From: JACVRW01 sp963821275
GTDB taxonomy: Bacteria; Actinomycetota; Thermoleophilia; Solirubrobacterales; Thermoleophilaceae
Length of the DNA: 64,000 nucleotides
Reading direction: 5' to 3'
Assembly (NCBI GenBank): GCA_963821275.1
Contig: CAWGDF010000001.1
Location: 62,001 to 126,000, forward strand
Shown here: in pieces, positions 1-7,709 of the stretch
Numbering within the stretch: position 1 is the first letter of the stretch
Layout of the letters: every line of letters begins with the position of its first letter
Position numbers and translations under genes: made by a program
Notes under the pieces: model-generated
What the model was told of the DNA's origin: nothing
What the model saw: only the letters and a program-made list of their open reading frames with translations
Database searches by the model: none

Positions 1-45
1 GGCGCCGGTTTGCGCGCTGCCGCAAGCGACCTACCATTGCGTTCC

Positions 46-129
46 GCCCGGGTAGGCAAACTGGCATAGCCAGCGCCCTTAAAAGGCGCGGCTCGAAAGA
101 GCGTGTGGGTTCGAATCCCACCCCGGGCA
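46..129 (+). tRNA. tRNA-Leu (anticodon UAA)
   Basis: The sequence folds as a class II tRNA. The acceptor stem is GCCCGGG/CCCGGGC, the D stem GGC/GCC, and the anticodon stem GCGCC/GGCGC (73-77 with 85-89) with loop CTTAAAA, which gives anticodon TAA. A long variable arm (GCTC-GAAA-GAGC) is typical of Leu/Ser. The T stem is GTGGG/CCCAC with loop TTCGAAT. The discriminator is A, as expected for leucine. CCA is not encoded; the next bases are CCT. Confidence 0.95.
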
Positions 130-182
130 CCTCCCTTCCGGCGACTTTCCGACAGCCGGCGCGCAACTTTGCCCTTGCTACG

Positions 183-1709
183 GTGTCACCGGGCCGGGTG
201 GCCACCAGCACCGGCCTTTTCGACGTGGAAGCTTCCGCACTCCAACAGTCGGCGCGGCTGCCCGCACTAGCGGGCAGGTCGCCGCTGCTTCGCCTGCAGA
301 CGGACGAGAGGCTCATCGCGCTCGTCCGGCGCGGACATCACGGCGCCTTCGAGGCCTTGGTGCAGCGCTACCAGCCGCGGCTGCTCGCCTTCTGCCGCCA
401 CATGCTCGGCTCGCAGGAGGACGCCGAGGACGTCCTGCAGGAGGTATTCGCCGCGTCCTTCAACGCAATGAGGGCCGACGACCGGCCGATCAACGCCCGT
501 CCCTGGCTCTACCGCATCGCTCGCAACCGCTGCCTCAACCACCTGCGCCGGCCGCAGGCCGCCGGACAGGACTCAATGGATGTGTTCGAGCGCGACGGCG
601 GGACCACCACGGCGGACACCGTGCACAAGCGCGAGGAGTTCCGGCACATCGTCGCCGACGTGCAGGAGCTCCCCGAGAGCCAGCGGACTGCGTTGCTCCT
701 GCGCGAGATCGACGCGCTCTCGTACGACCAGATCGCCGAGGCGATGGACACGACGGTGCCGAGCGTGAAGTCGCTGCTGGTCCGGGCCCGGGTCTCGCTG
801 GCGGAGGCGTCCGAGGCTCGTCTGCTCACGTGCGACGAGGTGCGATTGGAGCTCGGTCAGGTCGCCGAGGGGATCGCCAAGAGCTCGGCGCCCGTGCGCC
901 GGCACCTCAAGGTCTGTGACCGCTGCCGGATCTTCAAGGGCGAGCTGCGGAGCACGAGCAAGGCGCTCGCCGCGATCTACCCGATTGGCCCGCTGGTCAT
1001 CCTGAAGAAGCTGTGGATCGCCAAGCTCGGCGTGGGCGGCGCGGCCGGCGCAGCCGCCTCTTCCGGCGGCGGGGCGGCTGCCGGCGCGGGCGTGGCGGGC
1101 GCCGCGGCCTCGGCGGCCGGCAGCATCACCGCCGGTGGCGCCGTGGGCGCCGGGGTGTCCACTCTCGCCTCGAAGGCCGCCGCCGGGATGGCCGCCGCTG
1201 TGATCGTGACCGCCGGCGCGGTCGAGGTGAAGCACGCCACCACCGCATCTCCTCCCGCGCCTCCCGCCACGGTGGCGATGAGCCCGCCGGCGCCGGCCCC
1301 CGCACCGCCCCCTGTGGCTCGGATCGCCAAGCCGGCGGCGGTCGCGCCCCCGAAGCCCAAGCCTGCTCCCGCGCAGCAGAAGCTCGAGCGGGCGCAGGCC
1401 AAGCCCGACACCCCCGAGCCGGTCCCCGCCCCCGCGCCGGCAGAGCCCGAGCCCCTCCCCGCGCCGCAGGTGGCCAAGGCCACGCCGGTGCAGGAGGAGG
1501 GTTCGACCGTGACGCTCCCGCCGCGGGAGGATCCGGCGGCCGTCGCTCCCGTGCCGGGAACTCCAAGCGCACCCGCCACGCCTCCCGGTGAGCTGAGCAC
1601 GACCCCGGTGCAGCCGCCACCCGCCCCGCCCGCGGGCGAGCCGGGCACCGGTCTCGGCCCGGGCGTCCCGCCGCCCGTGACTCCTCCGCCGCCCGCTCCG
1701 GCGCCCTGA
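183..1709 (+). CDS. ECF-type RNA polymerase sigma factor fused to zinc-finger and Pro-rich tail
   Basis: The first half is a sigma-70 family factor: region 2 (about residues 42-125, with FEALVQRYQPRLLAF and EDAEDVLQEVF) and region 4 (about 162-210, with LPESQRTALLLREIDALSYDQIAEAM). It should direct RNA polymerase to a specific promoter set. A segment with H-x3-C-x2-C (HLKVCDRC, about 241-248) follows and resembles the zinc-binding anti-sigma motif. After it come a Gly/Ala-rich stretch with one possible membrane segment and about 130 residues rich in Pro, Ala, Glu and Lys. The start is uncertain: GTG 183 and GTG 198 are the plausible choices, neither with a clear ribosome site. An open frame continues back into the tRNA, so it does not fix the start. 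The product is far longer than a plain ECF factor of about 180 residues. Confidence 0.8.
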   Translation: MSPGRVATSTGLFDVEASALQQSARLPALAGRSPLLRLQTDERLIALVRRGHHGAFEALVQRYQPRLLAFCRHMLGSQEDAEDVLQEVFAASFNAMRADDRPINARPWLYRIARNRCLNHLRRPQAAGQDSMDVFERDGGTTTADTVHKREEFRHIVADVQELPESQRTALLLREIDALSYDQIAEAMDTTVPSVKSLLVRARVSLAEASEARLLTCDEVRLELGQVAEGIAKSSAPVRRHLKVCDRCRIFKGELRSTSKALAAIYPIGPLVILKKLWIAKLGVGGAAGAAASSGGGAAAGAGVAGAAASAAGSITAGGAVGAGVSTLASKAAAGMAAAVIVTAGAVEVKHATTASPPAPPATVAMSPPAPAPAPPPVARIAKPAAVAPPKPKPAPAQQKLERAQAKPDTPEPVPAPAPAEPEPLPAPQVAKATPVQEEGSTVTLPPREDPAAVAPVPGTPSAPATPPGELSTTPVQPPPAPPAGEPGTGLGPGVPPPVTPPPPAPAP

Positions 1710-1741
1710 GCGACGCGCCCTCCCGTTAGGCTGCCGCCGCC

Positions 1742-2074
1742 ATGGAGGCGACCTTCGACCAGTTCCTGGCCATCGATATGCGCGTGGGCCGCGTCACGCG
1801 GGTGGAGGACTTCCCCGAGGCGCGCAAGCCGGCGTGGAAGCTGTTCATCGACTTCGGCCCCGAGCTGGGCGAGAAGCGCTCGTCGGCTCAGATCACGAAC
1901 TACGGGCGGGAGGACCTGGAGGGCCGCCGGGTGGTGGCGGTGGTGAACTTTGCCCCCCGGCAGATCGGCCCCTTCCGCTCCGAGGTGCTGGTGCTAGGCG
2001 CCTCGGACGAGGAGGGCCGAGTGATCCTTCTGGCGCCGGACACCGACGTGCCGCTCGGCGCGCGGATCTCATAG
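1742..2074 (+). CDS. csaA: CsaA-like tRNA-binding domain protein
   Basis: This 110-residue protein matches the free-standing EMAP/CsaA tRNA-binding OB-fold in length and pattern: FLAIDMRVGRV near the N-terminus, then KLFIDFGPELGEKRSSAQIT, then VVNFAPRQIGPFRSEVLVLG. CsaA proteins bind tRNA and have been described as export-related chaperones. The ATG lies 9 nt after a TAGGCT hexamer with no Shine-Dalgarno sequence, which suggests a leaderless transcript. The stop codon directly abuts the stop of the opposing R2lox gene. Confidence 0.85.
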   Translation: MEATFDQFLAIDMRVGRVTRVEDFPEARKPAWKLFIDFGPELGEKRSSAQITNYGREDLEGRRVVAVVNFAPRQIGPFRSEVLVLGASDEEGRVILLAPDTDVPLGARIS

Positions 2075-2995
2075 CTACGCGACGGGCGCGAGCCCGATCA
2101 CCTTCAGCCGCCGCTCGAGGCACTTCAGCGCGAACGCGCGCGTCTCCTCCGGGGAGATGCCGCCGAACAGCTCGGTCTCCCCCTCCACGTACCACTTGGG
2201 GGTGAGCACGCCGTCGGCGGCGGGCCCGCACTCGACGAGCGTGCGCTGGATCGCCTCTCCGTAACGCGGGTGCTCCTCGGCCATCTCGCGCAGGAAACGG
2301 GCGCCGAAGGCCACGTGCCGGTGCTCGTCGCGGGCGATGTTGCTGAAGCCCTCGACGAAGCCGGGCAGGGTGCCCTGCTCCTCGTTGTACTCGATTATGA
2401 AGTGCTGGCCGGTCAGGGCCAGCATGCCCTCGATGATCATGTGGTAGAGCGTGATCGCCTCCACCAGCGCCTCGAGGTCCTCGGGCTCACGGGCCAGGTG
2501 GTCGACCCGCCCCGTGAGCATCTCGTCGAACAGCTCGTTGAACTGCGGGTTGAGGTGCTCGCTGGTCTCCTCCAGCCGCGCCTGCAGCGTGGTCGACTCG
2601 AGCACTCCGACCTCGTCGTAGAAACGGTTGAAGAAGCGCACGTGGCGGGCCTCGTCCGCGATCTGGGTGCAGAGGAAGATGCGCATCTCCTCGGTGGGCG
2701 CGGCGCGCATCATCGGGCCCAACTCCTCCGCCACGCGCTGCTCGCCGATGAAGAACGAGCTCAGGCCGTACATCCGCTGGAAGCGCTCTTCCTCGGGGAT
2801 GCGCTCGTGCCAGTCGATCCGATCCTGGGTGAAGTCCACGTCCTGCGTGGCCCACTGCTGGCGCTCCCACAGGTGATAGAGCTCCTCGTAGTCGAGCAGG
2901 TTCACCTCTCCGCGATCCGCCGACTCCTGGACCGCCGGATCGCTGGTGGCCTGGAAGTCGTCCCGCTCCATCCGCTGGATGACGTGCTCACTCAC
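2075..2995 (-). CDS. R2-like ligand-binding oxidase (R2lox)
   Basis: The 306-residue ferritin-like protein has the size and residue pattern of R2lox, a Mn/Fe heterodinuclear oxidase of unknown physiological substrate. Metal ligands are E85, E115/H118, E189 and E224/H227. The residues that form the ether cross-link in characterised R2lox are present at the correct spacing: V88 (E-x2-V) and Y184 (Y-x4-E). Canonical class I ribonucleotide reductase R2 lacks this Val/Tyr pair, and no nrdA is nearby, so a ribonucleotide-reductase annotation would be misleading. GTG start with AAGGAGA 8 nt upstream. The promoter carries a TAGGCT -10 at 3029-3034 and a TetR-type palindrome just upstream, shared with the MMPL and tetR genes of this window. 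Confidence 0.88.
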   Translation of the reverse strand: MSEHVIQRMERDDFQATSDPAVQESADRGEVNLLDYEELYHLWERQQWATQDVDFTQDRIDWHERIPEEERFQRMYGLSSFFIGEQRVAEELGPMMRAAPTEEMRIFLCTQIADEARHVRFFNRFYDEVGVLESTTLQARLEETSEHLNPQFNELFDEMLTGRVDHLAREPEDLEALVEAITLYHMIIEGMLALTGQHFIIEYNEEQGTLPGFVEGFSNIARDEHRHVAFGARFLREMAEEHPRYGEAIQRTLVECGPAADGVLTPKWYVEGETELFGGISPEETRAFALKCLERRLKVIGLAPVA

Positions 2996-3043
2996 GGCAG
3001 CTCTCTCCTTCTCAGACGCTCGAGCGCCAGCCTAGCGAATGGT

Positions 3044-3057
3044 TGGCTGGCCAGCCA
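3044..3057. promoter_or_regulatory. TetR-type operator in the R2lox promoter
   Basis: Perfect 14-bp palindrome TGGCTGGCCAGCCA. It ends 9 bp upstream of the TAGGCT -10 element (3029-3034, minus strand), so it would lie in the -35/-10 spacer. The same core is found at 43493-43510 and, with one changed base, at 45142-45157 in front of mmpL and tetR. Confidence 0.65.
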
Positions 3058-3073
3058 GGGGGTTCGGCCCCGC

Positions 3074-3622
3074 TCAGGGACCCGGCTCGGCGGTCGCCTC
3101 GATGCGGACCGGGTTCCCCCCGCCCAGCGGCCGCCCCACCACCGCCGCACCCGGCCGCAGGCCGTCCACCACCGTTGAGGCCGAGGCCACGGCTCCCCCG
3201 GCTCGCAGCGTCCGGCCGTCCAGCCGAAGGCCGTAGGAGCCGCCGTCCACCGAGCGCAGCTCGATCCGGATCGAGATGAAGGCGGGCACGCGCACCACGC
3301 GCGGAGTGATCCGCCCGCCCCGCCCCGTGAGCAGCGCCAGGGAGCGGGCGGGCTCCTCATCGCCGGCGCCGCCCTGCTGGTCCTCGGGAGAGATCGGCTC
3401 CGGCTCCGCTGTCTGCGTGGGCTCCGGCTCGTCCTCGGCTTCGGTCTCCGGCGGCTCGCGCTCGGTCTCGGTCTCCAGGGCCTCGGTCTCGGTCGGTTCG
3501 CGCTCGGTCTTCGTCTCGGTGGCCGCCGTGCGGGGCGCGGTATCGGTCTCGGCCCGCTCGTCGTCGGAGCCGCAGCCGGCCAGGGCCAGCAGTAACAGAC
3601 AGCAGGCGAGGGCGGGACGCAC
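3074..3622 (-). CDS. Putative lipoprotein with Thr/Glu-rich linker
   Basis: 182 residues. The N-terminus is a lipoprotein signal (hydrophobic LACCLLLLALAGC with lipobox LAGC at about residues 14-17), so the mature protein should be anchored by Cys17. An acidic Thr/Glu/Pro linker of about 70 residues follows, then a C-terminal beta-rich domain of about 80 residues that looks like a small Ig- or cupredoxin-like sandwich without obvious metal ligands (inference). GTG 3622 is chosen because AGGAG sits 6 nt upstream; this ribosome site overlaps the TAG stop of the preceding hydrolase gene, so the two are probably translationally coupled. Function unknown. Confidence 0.75.
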   Translation of the reverse strand: MRPALACCLLLLALAGCGSDDERAETDTAPRTAATETKTEREPTETEALETETEREPPETEAEDEPEPTQTAEPEPISPEDQQGGAGDEEPARSLALLTGRGGRITPRVVRVPAFISIRIELRSVDGGSYGLRLDGRTLRAGGAVASASTVVDGLRPGAAVVGRPLGGGNPVRIEATAEPGP

Positions 3623-3630
3623 CGCGGCTC

Positions 3631-4326
3631 CTACAGGGTGAGCGTCGCGCCCGGCTCCATGATCTCGACGGTGGTGCTCACCCGTGCCTCGCCCCCGGTG
3701 CGGCTCTCGACGTCGGACTTGAACGCCTGAGCGTCGGTCTCGATGGGAGGGAAGGTGTTGTAGTGGCAGGGGACGACGGTGCGGGCCCCGATCAGCTCGG
3801 CCGCGATGACCGCGTCGTGGCGATCCATCGTGTAGTGGCCGCCGATGCACATGAGCGCGGCATCGATGCTGTCGCGCTCGCCCACCAGCCGCAGGTCCGA
3901 GAAGAGCGCGGTGTCGCCCACGTGGTAGACGATCTTCCCGCCGAAGCTGATCACCAGCCCGGCCGGGGTGTTGACCGTGCCGCCGGGGGTGGTCGAGGTG
4001 TGCCACGCCGGCACGAGGCGCACCCATCCGCCCTCGAACTCGACCGTGCCGCCCAGATTGGGGTCGGTCACGTTCTCGATGCCGTGGTCACCGAGCTCGC
4101 CGGCCAGCTCCGCGATCGCCACGCAGGGCGCGCCGGTCCGCTTGGCGATGTCGACCACGTCGCCCCAGTGGTCGGGATGGCCGTGGGTCAGGAAGATGTC
4201 GGTGGGCTCCACCTCGGAGGCCTCGACCGCGGCCTTCGGGTTGCCGGTGAGAAAGGGGTCGACCAGCACGCGCCGGTCGCCCTCGACGAGCTCGAAGCAT
4301 GAGTGGCCGAGGAAGCGGATCTCCAT
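3631..4326 (-). CDS. UPF0173 metal-dependent hydrolase (MBL fold)
   Basis: The 231-residue protein has a metallo-beta-lactamase fold with the zinc motif THGHPDHWGD (HxHxDH, about residues 48-57), further metal ligands in the HTS and GDTALF segments, and the start MEIRFLGHSCF typical of the UPF0173/YtkL family. Substrate unknown; probably a cytosolic hydrolase. ATG start. It sits 3 nt downstream of the gene ending at 4330 and is followed by the lipoprotein gene in a three-gene minus-strand operon. Confidence 0.88.
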   Translation of the reverse strand: MEIRFLGHSCFELVEGDRRVLVDPFLTGNPKAAVEASEVEPTDIFLTHGHPDHWGDVVDIAKRTGAPCVAIAELAGELGDHGIENVTDPNLGGTVEFEGGWVRLVPAWHTSTTPGGTVNTPAGLVISFGGKIVYHVGDTALFSDLRLVGERDSIDAALMCIGGHYTMDRHDAVIAAELIGARTVVPCHYNTFPPIETDAQAFKSDVESRTGGEARVSTTVEIMEPGATLTL

Positions 4327-4329
4327 CGT

Positions 4330-4656
4330 TCAGGTCCCTCCGGGATCGGGTTCGGTTTCGTCGAGCTCACGGGCGAGCTCCCAGCCGACGGCCACGCCGA
4401 TCAGCATGCCCATGCGGGTCTCTTCCGCCAGCAGGGTCTCGATGCGGCGTGCCCGCTCGGCCTCGTCCGGCTCGGCCGCCACGGCGCGGATCTGGGCGAG
4501 GTGCGCGTCGCCGAACCAGCCGCCCTCGTTCAACGCGTCGCCGAGGATGCGCTGGAGCTGCGGGGCAAGCGCGGCTAGGCGCCGCTCGGCGCCGGTGAAG
4601 CGCTCCGGGTCGGACAGCGCCCGCACGGCGGCGTCCACCTGCTCGTCCGTGAACAC
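4330..4656 (-). CDS. Hypothetical small alpha-helical protein
   Basis: 108 residues, predicted mostly helical and acidic, with no recognised motif, signal or membrane segment. It is the first gene of the operon that continues with the UPF0173 hydrolase and the lipoprotein. GTG 4656 is chosen because it lies 7 nt after a TAGTAT hexamer and the open frame upstream is antisense to selD. It has no Shine-Dalgarno sequence and is probably leaderless. Function unknown. Confidence 0.65.
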   Translation of the reverse strand: MFTDEQVDAAVRALSDPERFTGAERRLAALAPQLQRILGDALNEGGWFGDAHLAQIRAVAAEPDEAERARRIETLLAEETRMGMLIGVAVGWELARELDETEPDPGGT

Positions 4657-4674
4657 CGGCGGGATACTACGTTC
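4657..4674. promoter_or_regulatory. Compact divergent promoter of selD and the 4656 gene
   Basis: Only 18 bp separate the two divergent start codons. The segment contains GATACTAC, read on the minus strand as GTAGTATC. On the plus strand GATACT lies 6 nt before the selD GTG; on the minus strand TAGTAT lies 7 nt before the other GTG. The two -10 elements are the same base pairs read in opposite directions, and both transcripts would be leaderless. Confidence 0.55.
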
Positions 4675-5697
4675 GTGCCTCCGGCCAGGCTGACCACCCT
4701 CTCGCACGGCGCCGGCTGTGCCTGCAAGCTGCCCGCGGCGGTGCTGCACCAGCTGCTGGCCGAACTGCCGCGGCCCGAGGACGGCGACGTGCTGGTGGGC
4801 CTCGACACCGCCGATGACGCAGCGGTGTACCGCGTCTCCCCGGAGCTCGCGGTGGTCTCCAGCGCGGACTTCTTCACGCCGATCGTCGACGATCCCTACG
4901 ACTTCGGCCGCGTGGCGGCCGCGAACGCGCTCTCCGACGTCTACGCGATGGGCGCCACGCCGGTGATGGCCCTCAACCTGGTGGCCTGGTCGCTGGAGGA
5001 GCTGGGCGGCGCCGTGCTGCGCGAGGTACTGCGAGGGGGCGCCGACGTCGCCGCTCACGCCGGCGTCGCCGTCACCGGTGGGCATTCGATCGACGACCGC
5101 GAGCCCAAGTACGGCCTGTGCGTGACCGGCACCGTGCACCCCGAGCGGCTGGTGCGCAACTCCACCGGCCGCAGCGGCCACGACCTGTTTCTCACCAAGC
5201 CGCTCGGCGGCGGAGTCGCCTCGACGGCGCTCAAGCGCGGGACCGCGTCGCCCGAGCTCATCCGCGAGGCGGTGGAGACCATGGTCACCCTCAACCGCTC
5301 CGCCTCGGAGCGGGCGGTGCGAGCCGGCGCCAGCGCGATGACCGACGTGACCGGCTTCGGCCTGCTGGGACACCTCCGCGAGCTGGCCGAGGCGAGCGGT
5401 GTCGGGGCCGAGGTGGACGCGGACGCGGTGCCGGCCATCGCCGGGGTGCTCGACCTACTGCGCGCCGCCGAGCCGCCGCTGGCCGGAGGCAGCCGCCGCA
5501 ACCGGGCGTGGGTCGAGGAGGTTGTCACCTGGGACCCCGACGTGCCCGAGGAGCGGCGCTGGCTTCTATCCGACCCCATGACCTCGGGCGGGCTCCTGGT
5601 GGCTGCGCCTCCGGGGTGCGACGCGCCCGGCACCAGGATCGGCCGCCTTGTGGAGGCGGAGGCGGGCACGATCGCGGTGCGTGCCGGCGCTCAGTAG
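4675..5697 (+). CDS. selD: Selenide, water dikinase SelD
   Basis: The 340-residue enzyme would make selenophosphate from selenide and ATP for selenocysteine or 2-selenouridine synthesis. The N-terminal motif SHGAGCACKLP holds the catalytic Cys at the usual place, encoded as TGT and not as a TGA selenocysteine codon. The glycine-rich and Asp segments (DDAAVYR, SSADFFTPIVDDPYDFGR, MTDVTGFGLLGH) are AIR-synthase/PurM-family ATP-binding features. GTG start, leaderless context. No selA, selB or selenoprotein gene is in the window, so the use of selenophosphate cannot be told from here. The 3' end overlaps the opposing rhomboid-like gene by 7 nt. Confidence 0.93.
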   Translation: MPPARLTTLSHGAGCACKLPAAVLHQLLAELPRPEDGDVLVGLDTADDAAVYRVSPELAVVSSADFFTPIVDDPYDFGRVAAANALSDVYAMGATPVMALNLVAWSLEELGGAVLREVLRGGADVAAHAGVAVTGGHSIDDREPKYGLCVTGTVHPERLVRNSTGRSGHDLFLTKPLGGGVASTALKRGTASPELIREAVETMVTLNRSASERAVRAGASAMTDVTGFGLLGHLRELAEASGVGAEVDADAVPAIAGVLDLLRAAEPPLAGGSRRNRAWVEEVVTWDPDVPEERRWLLSDPMTSGGLLVAAPPGCDAPGTRIGRLVEAEAGTIAVRAGAQ

Positions 5698-6476
5698 CGG
5701 TTCTTGCGGGTGAAGACCGGCAGCGCGAGGCCCATCAGCGCGCCGGCCGCCGCCCCGCCGGCCGCGGCCGCGATGTTGGCCTCCTCGGTGGTGAGCGAGA
5801 GCAGCACCAGCACCGCCGCGATCACGAGCACGCCGATCAAGTCGTTCTCGCGATCGTCACCGCGGCGCAGGGCCAGGCGGTCGTCCACGAGCCACGCGCA
5901 CAGGAGCCCGAGCGCCGCGCCGTTGGCCCCGAAAATCAGGGTCAGGGCCGAGTCCGCGAACAAAGCCGGCGCCTCCAGGGTGGTCGCCAGCGCGGCGCCG
6001 GCCGCACCCGACAGAACGAAAATGAGGACCACTGGGATGGGACCGAAGCGGCGCTCCAGCATCGTGCCGAAGATGCCGGTAGCGGTCAGGGCCACGAAGG
6101 CGTAGCCCAGCTGGTCGGTGTGAAGGAAGGGGGTGGCGAAGAAGCGCCAGACCTCGTCCTGAACCGGCACGAGCACGTAGCCGATGTCGAGGCTCGGATC
6201 GGCGGCCCAGATCAGGATCGCCGCCACGCACGCCAGGATCAGGACGAACGTCGCGTACGGCCGGGTTTCGGGGGCGATGCCCTCGATCTCCTCGGCACGC
6301 AGCCGGGGCAGCTTCGCCTTCCGGCGGCGCTTGGGAGGCGGGGCGGGGCCGCCTCCGCGATCGATCTTCGGGGCCCGCTTTCGCACTCGCTGCCCGCAGT
6401 ACGGGCACTCGGTGACGTACGGGCTCACCTCCGACCCGCAGTTCTTGCAGACGACGAAAAGGTCCGGCTGAGACAC
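5691..6476 (-). CDS. Rhomboid-like membrane protein with zinc ribbon, predicted inactive
   Basis: 261 residues. A zinc ribbon (C10, C13, C24, C27) and a basic linker precede about six membrane segments from residue 75 onward, in the rhomboid pattern. The GxSG-type serine motif reads FGANGAALGLL, so the catalytic Ser is Asn185. In the last helix the expected His is Ala (NIAAAAGG, about 237-238). Both catalytic residues are therefore missing, and the protein should be a pseudoprotease with a binding or scaffolding role (inference). Rhomboids act inside the cytoplasmic membrane. Confidence 0.8.
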   Translation of the reverse strand: MSQPDLFVVCKNCGSEVSPYVTECPYCGQRVRKRAPKIDRGGGPAPPPKRRRKAKLPRLRAEEIEGIAPETRPYATFVLILACVAAILIWAADPSLDIGYVLVPVQDEVWRFFATPFLHTDQLGYAFVALTATGIFGTMLERRFGPIPVVLIFVLSGAAGAALATTLEAPALFADSALTLIFGANGAALGLLCAWLVDDRLALRRGDDRENDLIGVLVIAAVLVLLSLTTEEANIAAAAGGAAAGALMGLALPVFTRKNRY

Positions 6477-6507
6477 GGCCCCTCTCAGAGTACCCGGCCC
6501 CGGGCTG

Positions 6508-7653
6508 CTAGTCGGCCGGAATGTCGGCGGTTTCGGGCACGGTCGCGTCCACGACCTCCCGCACCACCTCGCGGAGGTCGTGGTTGGCCTGGTAGACGAC
6601 CAGCTGCCGACCGGCGCCGTTTCCGTTGGTGATGATGTCCTCGAGGTCGTCGAGCTCGTTGGCCGACCCGAGCTCTTCGGCGTGTGGCCGCAGCCGCTCG
6701 ATCAGCCGGTTGGCGAGGTCCGGCACCAGCACCCGGTCAACCTTCGGCAGGTCCACCAGCTTGCCTCTCAGGCCGTGCCGCGCGGCGAGCCACTTGTTCT
6801 CGTCGAGCATCTCGTAGGGGTAGTCGGACAGCTCTTTCCCGGCCTCGTAGTGCTCGGCCAGCTCCTTGACCATCGCCTGGGCCATCGCCGCCAGGGCGAG
6901 CGTGTGCTCCACCCGGGTCTGGGAGTCCATCACGCGGATCTCCACGGTCCCGAAGTTGGGGTGCGGGCGCACGTCATACCAGAGGTAGGTGTAGTCGCCG
7001 ATCGACTGTGACCGGGTCATGAACTCGATGCGATTCGACCAGTCCTCGAAGTTCTCGTAGCGGGGCGGGATGCCGACCCGCGGAAAGGCCCGGAAGATCG
7101 GGGTGCGGGCGGACTCGAGCCCGGTGTCATCGCCGCGCCAGAAGGGCGAGTTCGCCGACAGGGCCAGCAGGATCGGAAGGTGGACCCGCATGCCGTTGGT
7201 CACGTGGATGGCCTTGTCGGGATCGTCGATCCCCACGTGCACGTGGATCCCGAAGATGATCTCCTGCCGGGCCACGAACTGCAGTCCGGAGATGAGGTCC
7301 CGGTAGCGGGGCCGGGCGACGATGCGCTGGTCCTCCCACAGCGCGAACGGGTGCGTTCCCGCCGCGCCGATCGCCAGCCCGCGCTGCGACGCGACCTGGC
7401 TGGCCTGGCGCCGAAGCGCCCGCAGGTGGGCACCCGCCTCGGCGGTGTTGCGCACCGGCGGGGTGGCGATCTCGCACACCGACTCCATCAGCTCGGGCTT
7501 GATCTCGCCCTCGGTCGGGGTGCCGCTGAGATCGGCGAGCAGCCCCTCGATGGCGCTGGCCAGGTCGAGCGTCTCCTGATCGACGATCCAGAGCTCCTCC
7601 TCGATCCCGAGGGTGTAGGAGGGCCCCGTGAAGTGGTGCTCCACGAGGGGCAT
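6508..7653 (-). CDS. Glutamate-cysteine ligase family 2 / carboxylate-amine ligase (YbdK-like)
   Basis: The protein of about 381 residues begins with YTLGIEEELWIVD and contains EIKPELMESVCEIATPP and GIHVHVGI, all hallmarks of the GCS2/YbdK ATP-grasp-like ligases that join glutamate or a related carboxylate to an amine. The true substrate in actinobacteria is usually not known. ATG 7653 is preferred because the family's conserved start follows at once. A TTG at 7677 would add 8 residues and lies close to a TATACC -10-like element, so it stays possible. Divergent from the DUF2090 gene. Confidence 0.85.
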   Translation of the reverse strand: MPLVEHHFTGPSYTLGIEEELWIVDQETLDLASAIEGLLADLSGTPTEGEIKPELMESVCEIATPPVRNTAEAGAHLRALRRQASQVASQRGLAIGAAGTHPFALWEDQRIVARPRYRDLISGLQFVARQEIIFGIHVHVGIDDPDKAIHVTNGMRVHLPILLALSANSPFWRGDDTGLESARTPIFRAFPRVGIPPRYENFEDWSNRIEFMTRSQSIGDYTYLWYDVRPHPNFGTVEIRVMDSQTRVEHTLALAAMAQAMVKELAEHYEAGKELSDYPYEMLDENKWLAARHGLRGKLVDLPKVDRVLVPDLANRLIERLRPHAEELGSANELDDLEDIITNGNGAGRQLVVYQANHDLREVVREVVDATVPETADIPAD

Positions 7654-7709
7654 CGTAACCAGGGGCCTCGCGGGCAAACGGGGTATAACCCAGGGACCAG
7701 CGACAACCT

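Noticed and set aside
105..182. Sigma factor start at GTG 105
   Set aside because: It lies inside the tRNA-Leu T arm and the encoded residues are translated tRNA sequence.
2075..2995. Ribonucleotide reductase beta subunit
   Set aside because: The Val/Tyr cross-link pair and spacing of R2lox are present, and no nrdA lies nearby.
4714..4730. Selenocysteine codon in SelD
   Set aside because: The active-site codons are TGT and TGC, both Cys; no TGA in frame.
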